Made by a program: the position numbers and the translations under genes
From: Bacteroidales bacterium
GTDB lineage: Bacteria; Bacteroidota; Bacteroidia; Bacteroidales; UBA4181
Length of the DNA: 25,486 nt
Direction: 5' to 3'
Assembly (NCBI GenBank): GCA_031264715.1
Contig: JAISDP010000093.1
Coordinates: forward strand, 1-25,486
The notes under the pieces: model-generated
The model's input: only the letters and a program-made list of their open reading frames with translations
Database searches by the model: none
Told to the model about the DNA's origin: nothing
Part shown: one piece after another, positions 1 through 6,972 of the stretch
Layout of the letters: each line of letters begins with the position of its first letter
Position numbering within the stretch: position 1 is the first letter of the stretch

Positions 1-2
1 CG

Positions 3-134
3 CAGGCGGAGAACGAAGCCGTAATTGAACGGCTGATGAAGGAAAATCTGGACGGCGATGGCGTTCCGCCGCCGGAAAACAGCCGGAAACAGCCCAAAAA
101 AATAACGGGATTTGATATGGACAGGTACGTGTGA
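3..134 (+). CDS. C-terminal end of an unidentified protein (cut by window edge)
   Basis: An open frame enters from the left edge and stops at TGA 132-134, giving 43 residues that end in KKITGFDMDRYV. The piece is charged and Pro/Lys-rich near its end, with no domain I can name. It lies directly upstream of traF and traG remnants, so it may belong to the same conjugative-element module, but that is inference from position only. It could equally be an unrelated gene joined by deletion, because traE (DUF4134), which normally precedes traF in Bacteroides conjugative transposons, is not seen here. Confidence 0.5.
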   Translation, partial: QAENEAVIERLMKENLDGDGVPPPENSRKQPKKITGFDMDRYV

Positions 135-170
135 ACGCCCCTGCTTTTTTACTCCCGCGACGACGTATGA

Positions 171-275
171 CGACACGGGCTGATGAAAGCACAGGCAAGG
201 CGCAGCCATCCGCGGTATGTCATCAACCGCCGGAGCTTTTCCCGGTTATTCATCCAAAAGAAAAAGGAAGTATGA
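171..275 (+). pseudogene. traF: traF (DUF4133) 3' fragment, conjugative transposon protein
   Basis: The frame from 171 to TGA 273-275 reads RHGLMKAQARRSHPRYVINR followed by RSFSRLFIQKKKEV. This matches what I know of the C-terminal half of Bacteroides TraF/DUF4133: a GLMK motif, a basic stretch with HPRY-INRR, and a Lys-rich tail. TraF is a small membrane protein of the mating-pair apparatus. The membrane-spanning N-terminal half is missing. An in-frame TGA at 168-170 closes the frame just upstream, and no start codon fits a full-length gene. The stop overlaps the traG start as ATGA, the coupling expected in an intact tra operon. I read it as a remnant of an integrated conjugative element. 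Confidence 0.75.
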
Positions 276-385
276 GAAATGGATTGAGAGCAGCCACGCT
301 GGAAAGCAAATTCCCGCTTCTGGCAGTAGAAAACGGCTGTATCGTTTCAAAGGATGCGGACGTAACCGCCAGCTTCGCAGCCTGA
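272..385 (+). pseudogene. traG: traG 5' fragment (VirB4-like conjugation ATPase), truncated
   Basis: ATG 272 opens a frame beginning MRNGLRAATLESKFPLLAVE and continuing NGCIVSKDADVTASF. This is the very characteristic N-terminus of Bacteroides conjugative-transposon TraG, normally a protein of more than 800 residues. Similarity ends near 378 and the frame stops at TGA 383-385 after 37 residues. The Walker motifs and the rest of the ATPase are absent. The break coincides with the first CCTGACAGG motif at 381, so the sequence to the right probably replaced or was inserted into traG. The fragment cannot be functional. Confidence 0.82.
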
Positions 386-454
386 CAGGTCGGCAACCAT
401 ATGCACGGTACGCGACCTGACAGGGTCGACAGACCTGTCAGGGTCAACCTGTCA
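381..454 (+). repeat. Cluster of CCTGACAGG / CCTGTCAGG motifs (cassette copy 1)
   Basis: Four related motifs occur within 74 bases: CCTGACAGGTC at 381, ACCTGACAGGGTC at 415, CCTGTCAGGGTC at 434 and ACCTGTCA at 447. CCTGACAGG and CCTGTCAGG are reverse complements of each other, so the motif is present in both orientations and adjacent copies could pair. Comparable motifs lie at 1309-1358 and 13805-13815, each time just upstream of the same promoter. Function unknown. Possibilities are operator sites, an upstream transcript terminator, or the end of a mobile cassette. Confidence 0.6.
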
Positions 455-490
455 AAAAAAATTTCCCCAACCCCCTTCAACAATCTTTTT

Positions 491-521
491 TTTGTTTTGT
501 TCGAAAAAGCATTTATATTTG
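491..521 (+). promoter_or_regulatory. Bacteroidota promoter, cassette copy 1
   Basis: TTTG at 491-494 and TATATTTG at 514-521 are separated by exactly 19 bases. This is the established primary-sigma consensus of Bacteroidota (-33 TTTG, -7 TAnnTTTG). Transcription should begin a few bases after 521 and give a leader of about 310 nt before the HU-like gene at 840. The same element with the same spacing precedes cassette copies 2 and 3. Confidence 0.8.
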
Positions 522-554
522 CCCTCGTTTTCAAATCAAAAAACACCTCTAAAA

Positions 555-704
<150 letters not shown>

Positions 705-710
705 ACATTA

Positions 711-728
711 TATACGCGCGCGCGTATA
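711..728 (+). other. Perfect 18-bp alternating purine-pyrimidine palindrome (Z-DNA-prone)
   Basis: TATACGCGCGCGCGTATA is its own reverse complement and alternates pyrimidine and purine throughout, the classic Z-DNA-forming pattern. Copies 2 and 3 have shorter alternating tracts at the same place (ATGCGCACGCGCG from 1683, ATGCGCGCGCGCG from 14061). It lies between the AG tract and the leader hairpin. Any structural role is inference. Confidence 0.7.
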
Positions 729-751
729 AATTTTATTGGAGAAAATATATC

Positions 752-788
752 AATCGCATGTGTCCTTTGGGGCATGTGCGATTTTTTT
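752..788 (+). terminator. Leader hairpin with T run, cassette copy 1
   Basis: AATCGCATGTGTCC (752-765) pairs with GGCATGTGCGATT and the preceding G (770-783) to give a 14-bp stem with three G-U pairs and a TTTG loop, followed by a T run to 788. This has the form of an intrinsic terminator. It lies in the leader, 51 bases before the HU-like start codon, so it would act as an attenuator and not as an operon end. The hairpins of copies 2 and 3 have a different sequence but the same position and size. Confidence 0.7.
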
Positions 789-839
789 ATGCCTATTATT
801 TAATTTATTTAATTTTAACTTAATATTTATTTATTTATC

Positions 840-1223
840 ATGAGTTTATTGTACAGAGTTATTCAGCGGATCAATCCGCAAAACAGGGCTGCCGCCCCGA
901 AGTATTATGCAGAGGCAGTGATACGGGGCAAGCTGTCGTTTGAGGAGTTTCTGGATGCCGTATGCAGGGATACCACCCTGAACCGCGACGAGGTGCGAAT
1001 GGCGCTCAACAAATCGTTTCAAACCCTTTTGGCCTTTTCGAAGATGGGCTTCAACGTTCATTTGGACATGCTGGGCTACACGAAAGTCACTCTCCGGAGC
1101 GAGGGGAAGGATACGCCGGAGGAAGTTACCGCCGGCAGCGTCGCCGACATCGTGCCTCATTTCGTATTCAGCGAACAGTTCAGAGCAGAACTGAAAAGAG
1201 AACGTCTTGAACGCGGCGAATGA
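840..1223 (+). CDS. HU-like DNA-binding protein (Bacteroidota HU-HIG type)
   Basis: A 127-residue protein beginning MSLLYRVIQRINPQNRAAAP. Family features seen are the MS-x-Y-RVIQR-NP start, a central helical stretch (about 35-75) including LNRDEVRMALNKSFQ, a predicted strand region with a LGYTKVTLRSEGKDTPEEV segment (about 83-105), and an FVFSEQFRAEL tail. This is the long HU/IHF-related family common in Bacteroidales, often found near mobile elements. It is presumed to bind and bend DNA in the nucleoid. Start 840 is the only sensible one and is preceded by AT-rich sequence without a Shine-Dalgarno, as usual in the phylum. It is transcribed from the promoter at 491-521 through a long leader carrying an ORF and a hairpin. 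No partner gene follows. Confidence 0.8.
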   Translation: MSLLYRVIQRINPQNRAAAPKYYAEAVIRGKLSFEEFLDAVCRDTTLNRDEVRMALNKSFQTLLAFSKMGFNVHLDMLGYTKVTLRSEGKDTPEEVTAGSVADIVPHFVFSEQFRAELKRERLERGE

Positions 1224-1465
1224 GGCGCTTACGTTCCGCTTCCGGCAGGTACGGCCTGCGAGATTCGTTGGTCGTACCTGTGAAATCAGCGGATTATAAA
1301 ACTCCACCGTTGACAGGGTCAAAGACCACTGTCAGGGTAGCCAGACCTGTCAGGGTCAAAACAGCAAAAAAAATATCCCGACAGCCTAAAACAAATAAAA
1401 CAACCAAAAACCAAAAGCAAAAAGCAAATGAATAAAAACAAATAAATAAATAAAAACAAATAAAT
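1224..1465 (+). other. Intergenic stretch: second motif cluster and A-rich tract
   Basis: After the HU-like stop there is an 8-bp inverted repeat (CAGGTACG at about 1244 with CGTACCTG at about 1272) without a T run. The second set of CCTGTCAGG-type motifs follows: TTGACAGGGTC near 1310, ACTGTCAGGGTA near 1328 and ACCTGTCAGGGTCA near 1345. Then comes an A-rich stretch of AAATAAA-like repeats leading to the copy 2 promoter. No gene is seen. Confidence 0.6.
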
Positions 1466-1496
1466 TTTGTTTTTGTTCAAAAAGGATTTATATTTG
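1466..1496 (+). promoter_or_regulatory. Bacteroidota promoter, cassette copy 2
   Basis: TTTG 1466-1469 and TATATTTG 1489-1496 are spaced by 19 bases, a perfect match to the phylum consensus and in the same context as copies 1 and 3. It should drive the leader ORF at 1531. Confidence 0.8.
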
Positions 1497-1530
1497 CCGT
1501 CGATTTTATAATGTCAAAAACATCTTGATC

Positions 1531-1806
<276 letters not shown>

Positions 1807-1810
1807 AACC

Positions 1811-1928
1811 ATGGCAAAACAGAAAGGAAATAAAGGAAATATAGTAACCCACGGGTTGAGCGGGAATCGTTGTTTCGGTATCCGATGTATCCGGCAATGT
1901 TGTAGAAGAATCGGAAGAACTCATTTAA
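1811..1928 (+). pseudogene. Internally deleted small gene starting MAKQKGN
   Basis: ATG 1811 starts MAKQKGNKGNIVTHGLSGN, which resembles the N-terminus of a small Bacteroidales protein family of unknown function (the family match is from memory and not checked). After about 19 codons the frame becomes meaningless. A second frame from 1866 reads IVVSVSDVSGNVVEESEELI and stops at TAA 1926-1928, as expected for a conserved C-terminal end. The simplest reading is an internal deletion that joined the 5' and 3' ends of one gene out of frame. The nominal ORF runs on to 1939. Copy 3 carries a 5' fragment of the same gene at 14190. Confidence 0.55.
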
Positions 1929-1939
1929 CATACAGTTGA

Positions 1940-2352
1940 AGCGAAGCACACCGAAGGATCACCGAAAGCACACCGAAGACACACCGAAGGATCAAAAAGC
2001 AATTTATCCGTAATAATGTTTCGTGTTTGCTCGAAATTAATCATCATTAAAAATGTAAAATGTATACTATGCACAGGCGCTGCATCCGCAAGACGCTTAT
2101 GACGAATCTTAACGATTAGTTAATGCAAATATAAAATTTCCGTAACCCTCATGAAATATTTATCCGATACGTTTGTCATGTAAAAAATCAATAAATGAAC
2201 CTGAAGACACACAAGCATTTCGTTATATGCCCCGAATACGCGAGCCGGGATATACACATGGAGTATGAAAGTTATGGATGTAACTATTCGTCAAACCGTG
2301 AACTCTTTATATTTCAATTTATTTTAATTATTTATTTATAATTCCCTAATAT
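1940..2352 (+). other. Intergenic region with CACCGAA direct repeats; no gene
   Basis: The stretch 1948-1993 holds about five CACCGAA(G) units, including ACACCGAAGGATC twice (1948-1960, 1981-1993). The rest is AT-rich without a credible coding frame on either strand. TATATTTC at 2308-2315 resembles a -7 element with one mismatch, but no TTTG lies 19 bases upstream. It is therefore only a weak promoter candidate for the operon starting at 2353. Confidence 0.5.
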
Positions 2353-3753
2353 ATGTATAAAAAAAGTGAATTTAACAAAAATCGACATTTGATGTGGGGA
2401 ATATGCTTCTCCGCGATCGTTTCATGCAGCCTTATGGCATGTCATGATGAGGCGAAGGTACAGGAAAAGCCGGTGTATGATCCTGCAACTCCCATTACCT
2501 TGACTTCTTTTTTCCCCGATTCGGGAAGGATACGGGACAATGTGATTCTGGAAGGGAAAAATTTCGGAGCGGATCCGTCCAAAATCAGGGTGTATTTCAA
2601 CAAGACAAAAGCGCCGGTAATCGGCGCATCGGGTCGCAGGGTATTCGTGACCGTGCCCCGTATGCCGGGCGATATCTGTACGGTGTCGATAGTGGCGGGA
2701 GACGGGAAAACGCCGGGATTCGACTCTGTAGTATATGACCATACGTTCAGATACAGAACGACGATTTCGGTTTCGACTGTCTGCGGCGACGGAACGTACA
2801 CGAACCGGCCAGGTTCCCTGGATCAGGCGCTTATTTCTCCTTTCCAGCTGGATGTGGATGGTAACGGCAATATTTTTGTAGGAACCGAGCACGGCTTTCA
2901 GGGAGGTAATACGACCGATGTGGGTTTTGTCCGCATCAACGAAGCGGAGCAAACTATGGAAATGATCCAAAACATGGGCACCATCAGCGGCGACAGCTAT
3001 GGGCCCCGCTTCGAAGGCATCAATGCCGACAAATTTACGGGAATGTTGTACACGACCATACGGCAGCAAGTGATGTCCTATGTTACCATTGATCCGGCGG
3101 AGAACTGGGTTCCAAGACCCAAAATGTTCCGATGGGTAAGCAATCCGGCCCATCCGGAGTATGACAACGACCATCCGACTACAACCGGCAATTACATGGG
3201 ATACAATCAATTCGACGGTTACATGTATACGCGTTTTTCCAACGGGCATATCGTCAGGATTGATCCGAACACCGGAGAAGGAATGGTGGTTTTTAAAACG
3301 CCTCAGACAGGTACCTCCATTGGTATTGACTTTGACCCGAAACATCCGAATATGATGTACATTGCCGGCTACAACCCCGCAGGAGTGGGGCACAGAATAT
3401 GGAGGCTGGATTTGCTAACCGAAGAATGGATACAACTCAACCAGTCGCCAACGGCAGGACACCGGGATGGACACATCAGTCAGGCCATGTTCAATGCCCC
3501 TTACGGATTGCGCTTCGACATGGACGGCATTGCCTACATTTCAGACTTGCAGAATAACTGTATCCGGAGATATGATCCCGAAACGGGGATGGTTTCCACT
3601 GTACTGGGGATTCCGGGTACAGCGGGCTTTCAAAACGGAGGACAGGAAGATGCATTGTTCGATCAACCCAGCGCTGTCGGCATTGACATGGACGGCAACG
3701 TGTATGTGGCCGATCGATCCAACCGCCGTGTCAGAAAACTTGCGATAGAATGA
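2353..3753 (+). CDS. IPT/TIG and NHL-type beta-propeller lipoprotein
   Basis: 466 residues. A signal peptide ends in SLMAC with the lipobox Cys at 30. ATG 2392 (residue 14) would give a shorter signal and is possible. Residues ~45-135 form an IPT/TIG Ig-like domain, with the typical ITSFFPDSG-like opening and LEGKNFGADPSKIRVYFN. Residues ~145-466 carry repeated G-D/N-G-N-I/V-Y-V/I units such as DVDGNGNIFVG, DMDGIAYISD and DMDGNVYVADRSNRRVRK, the pattern of NHL repeats folding as a beta-propeller. Proteins of this architecture are commonly encoded beside susC/susD and are thought to be outer-surface binding proteins. It is the first gene of operon 1, 30 bases before susC. Ligand unknown. Confidence 0.85.
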   Translation: MYKKSEFNKNRHLMWGICFSAIVSCSLMACHDEAKVQEKPVYDPATPITLTSFFPDSGRIRDNVILEGKNFGADPSKIRVYFNKTKAPVIGASGRRVFVTVPRMPGDICTVSIVAGDGKTPGFDSVVYDHTFRYRTTISVSTVCGDGTYTNRPGSLDQALISPFQLDVDGNGNIFVGTEHGFQGGNTTDVGFVRINEAEQTMEMIQNMGTISGDSYGPRFEGINADKFTGMLYTTIRQQVMSYVTIDPAENWVPRPKMFRWVSNPAHPEYDNDHPTTTGNYMGYNQFDGYMYTRFSNGHIVRIDPNTGEGMVVFKTPQTGTSIGIDFDPKHPNMMYIAGYNPAGVGHRIWRLDLLTEEWIQLNQSPTAGHRDGHISQAMFNAPYGLRFDMDGIAYISDLQNNCIRRYDPETGMVSTVLGIPGTAGFQNGGQEDALFDQPSAVGIDMDGNVYVADRSNRRVRKLAIE

Positions 3754-3783
3754 ACCGAATATGTTAAAATTAAATAAATCCAA

Positions 3784-6700
3784 ATGAAAAAGCCGATGAA
3801 AAAGCATGTATTATTGATATTACTCTTATTAGGGATATGTTCCGGCGTTTTTGCCCAGACCTTCGTCATGGAAGGCGTGGTGTATGATGAAACAGGAGAA
3901 ACCGTTCCGGGGGCGACCGTTTATCTGAAGGATAAAACCGGCATCGGCACTTCTACCGACGTCAACGGTAAATTCAGCATTAAGGCGGAACGGGGGGATA
4001 AAATCGTCGTTTCCTTTGTGGGATACAACAATGTGGAGTATCTCGTGATAGAAGAAAAAAAGAATCTTGAGATTCGGTTCAGCGAATCGGCTCAGGAACT
4101 GGAAGAAGTCGTGATATCCGCTTTCGGAACCACCCAGCGGAAAATATCCTCGGTAGCTGCCGTCAGTACCGTTGACGTGAAAGAGTTACAGGTGCCGGTA
4201 GCTTCTGTAGCCAATCTGTTGGGCGGAAAGGTGGCAGGCGTGTTCTCCATGCAGACCAGCGGCGAACCCGGACAGAACATTTCCGAATTCTGGGTGCGCG
4301 GCATCGGTACTTTCGGCGCAAGTAGCGGAGCGCTGGTGCTGATTGACGGGCTGGAAGGCGACATCAACTCCATCGATCCCGCCGACATAGAAAGCTTTTC
4401 GGTGTTGAAAGATGCTTCGGCGACAGCGGTGTACGGCGTTCGCGGCGCCAATGGCGTAGTGCTGATCACCACCAAGCGGGGAGAAGAAGGAAAGTTGAAA
4501 ATCACGGCGCGCGCCAACTGGTCGCTTTCGCATCTGCGCAGGGTGCCGGAGTACATCCGTTCATACGATTATGCCCTGTTAGCCAACGAAGCCCATGAAG
4601 TGCGGGGAGGATCGCCGCTATACAGAAATATCGAACTGGCCATTATCGAAGACCATCTGGATCCCGACAAGTATCCCGACGTCAGCTGGCAGGATGAAAT
4701 CCTGAGGAAAAATTCCTTCAAACAGAATTATTACCTCAGCGCCAACGGAGGAGGAAGTGTAGCCAAATATTTCGTCAGTTTGGGCGGAAGCAAGGAATCT
4801 GCCGCCTACAATTACGACAAAAACAGCGCCTACGCTTCCAATGTGGGGTATAGCACCTACAGTTTCCGCACCAATCTGGACATTGACTTAACAAAAACAT
4901 CCAAGCTGTTTTTCGGTACGGATGGCTTCCTGTCCATTCGCAACCTGCCGGGCGTAGCCAATACCGACTACATCTGGATGGCTCAGTCGCAATTAACTCC
5001 GCTGTATCTGCCCGTCCGCTATTCCGACGGAAAATACCCCGGTGTAGGCCAAAATGCGGATACATCGCCTTATGTCCTGATCAATCAGACGGGAAGAGCC
5101 TCCGAACAGAATTACAAGGGAAAGATAACCATGGCTTACAGCCAGGATATGTCATTCCTGCTTGATGGTTTGAAGTTCAGGATACAGGGCGCATACGACG
5201 TGCAGAACTATTTTAACGAAAGACGCTTCATCCAGCCGGCGCTGTATCAGGCGCGGGAAAGGAGAACCGACGGATCGCTGGTGATGTACCAGACCGTTCC
5301 TGCAATGCCTGCCTCCTACACCAAAGCGACCAGTCAATTCCGGAAGTACCACATGGAAAGCACGATCAACTACGACCATGTGTTTGCACAGGATCACCGC
5401 GTGTCGGGACTGATCTATTATTATATCAGCGATCAGAAACAAACCAGGGACGCCACCAGCAACATGAGCGCCATACCGGTTCGATACCAGGGCGTTTCCA
5501 GCCGGTTTACCTACAGTTTCAAGGATACCTACATGATGGACGTTAACTTTGGCTATACCGGTTCGGAAAACTTCCAGCCGGGACACCAGTACGGTTTCTT
5601 CCCTTCCATAGCGCTGGGGTGGGTGCCTTCGAGCTATGAATGGGTGAAAAATCAGTTACCCTGGGTGGATTTCTTCAAAATCAGGGCTTCCTACGGTACG
5701 GTAGGCAACGACCGTTTGGCCGGTAACCGCCGCTTCCCTTATATGACCAATGCATCATTGAGCTACCAGCGCGTATATGAAAATCTTAGCGCTATTGAAA
5801 TACTTCGCGTGACCAGGATGGGCGCCGACAACCTGCGCTGGGAAAGGGCGCTGAAGAGCGACATCGGTATTGAAGGCAGATTTTGGGACAATCGCATATC
5901 CTTCGTGGTAGATATTTTCCGCGACAAGCGTGACGGCATCTTCCAGCCGCGCCAGCAAGTGCCGGATTACGTCGGGTTGACCAACATGCCGTATGGCAAC
6001 GTCGGGGCAATGGAAAGTTCCGGCGCCGACGGCAATGTCAGCTACACGCAGGAATTGGGCAAGGACATGAGTTTTACCGTCAGGGGAAATTTTACCTATT
6101 CGGACAACGAAGTGAAATCCTGGGAAGAGACCTATTTGGAGTATCCGTATTTGTTCCGTGAAGGATTTCCCAATAACTCGCACCGCGGTTACCAGTCTCT
6201 GGGCCTGTTTAAAGATGAGGATGACGTCCGCTACAGCCCGGATCAGAGGGCTGTTGCAGGAAGTACGCCGCTACAGCCCGGAGATATTAAATACAAGGAC
6301 GTTAACGGCGATGGAAAAATCGACATACTGGACAAAGTGCCTCTTTCCCGTTCCACCATGCCTGTGCTGATGTACGGCTTCGGCGGCGAATTCAGGTACA
6401 GGAAACTGACGGTAGGAGTACTGTTCAAGGGAACGGGCAAAACAGACTACTATCATACAGGCCAGTCGGTAAGGCATACTATTGACGGAAGCGAATATAC
6501 CTATAGCAACGGTATGGGATATGTGCCCTTTTTCGGAGGAACGACAGGCAATGTGTTGACCATGGCCAACGATCCGCACAACCGTTGGATACCGTCGGAT
6601 TATGCCGCCGCTCACGGTATAGACCCTGCTCTTGCGGAAAATCCCAATGCCCGTTTCCCAAGACTGTTCTACGGAGAAAATATCAATAACTCGCAACTGT

Positions 6701-6939
6701 CCGATTTCTGGAAAGGCGACGCGCGTTACCTCCGCCTGCAGGAAATCACTGTCAGCTATAATCTTTCCGGCGACTGGCTGCGCAAAGCGAAAATATCTTC
6801 CATCGACCTGCAACTGATAGGTTCCAATATCTATGTATGGGACAAAGTGAAAACCTTCGATCCCGAACAGGCTCAGTACAACGGACGGGTATATCCGATT
6901 CCGGCAGTATATACTTTCCAGTTGTATATCAATCTGTAA
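3784..6939 (+). CDS. susC: SusC/RagA-family TonB-dependent outer-membrane transporter 1
   Basis: 1051 residues. The signal peptide is cut near VFAQ (about 24/25). Residues 28-105 form the carboxypeptidase-regulatory-like domain (GVVYDETGETVPGATVYL ... SFVGY) typical of SusC. EEVVISAFGTTQRK near 107-120 is the likely TonB-box region. The plug follows, with the hallmark VYGVRGANGVVLITTKRG near 216-233. The rest is the 22-strand barrel, ending in an aromatic-rich strand at the C-terminus as expected for BAM insertion. It imports oligomers across the outer membrane with the SusD lid encoded 33 bases downstream. Length is normal for the family. Substrate cannot be read from the sequence. The symbol is a family name and does not imply starch. 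Confidence 0.96.
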   Translation: MKKPMKKHVLLILLLLGICSGVFAQTFVMEGVVYDETGETVPGATVYLKDKTGIGTSTDVNGKFSIKAERGDKIVVSFVGYNNVEYLVIEEKKNLEIRFSESAQELEEVVISAFGTTQRKISSVAAVSTVDVKELQVPVASVANLLGGKVAGVFSMQTSGEPGQNISEFWVRGIGTFGASSGALVLIDGLEGDINSIDPADIESFSVLKDASATAVYGVRGANGVVLITTKRGEEGKLKITARANWSLSHLRRVPEYIRSYDYALLANEAHEVRGGSPLYRNIELAIIEDHLDPDKYPDVSWQDEILRKNSFKQNYYLSANGGGSVAKYFVSLGGSKESAAYNYDKNSAYASNVGYSTYSFRTNLDIDLTKTSKLFFGTDGFLSIRNLPGVANTDYIWMAQSQLTPLYLPVRYSDGKYPGVGQNADTSPYVLINQTGRASEQNYKGKITMAYSQDMSFLLDGLKFRIQGAYDVQNYFNERRFIQPALYQARERRTDGSLVMYQTVPAMPASYTKATSQFRKYHMESTINYDHVFAQDHRVSGLIYYYISDQKQTRDATSNMSAIPVRYQGVSSRFTYSFKDTYMMDVNFGYTGSENFQPGHQYGFFPSIALGWVPSSYEWVKNQLPWVDFFKIRASYGTVGNDRLAGNRRFPYMTNASLSYQRVYENLSAIEILRVTRMGADNLRWERALKSDIGIEGRFWDNRISFVVDIFRDKRDGIFQPRQQVPDYVGLTNMPYGNVGAMESSGADGNVSYTQELGKDMSFTVRGNFTYSDNEVKSWEETYLEYPYLFREGFPNNSHRGYQSLGLFKDEDDVRYSPDQRAVAGSTPLQPGDIKYKDVNGDGKIDILDKVPLSRSTMPVLMYGFGGEFRYRKLTVGVLFKGTGKTDYYHTGQSVRHTIDGSEYTYSNGMGYVPFFGGTTGNVLTMANDPHNRWIPSDYAAAHGIDPALAENPNARFPRLFYGENINNSQLSDFWKGDARYLRLQEITVSYNLSGDWLRKAKISSIDLQLIGSNIYVWDKVKTFDPEQAQYNGRVYPIPAVYTFQLYINL

Positions 6940-6972
6940 AAGAATTTTAAACTCATATTCACAAATGAATCA

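Noticed and set aside
1240..1280. CAGGTACG ... CGTACCTG inverted repeat after the HU-like gene as a terminator
   Set aside because: The loop is long (about 20 bases) and no T run follows, so it does not meet the form of an intrinsic terminator.
2285..2315. Promoter for operon 1 at TATATTTC 2308-2315
   Set aside because: The last base differs from the TAnnTTTG consensus and no TTTG lies at the required 19-base spacing, in contrast to the three perfect promoters in the window. It is mentioned only as a weak candidate.
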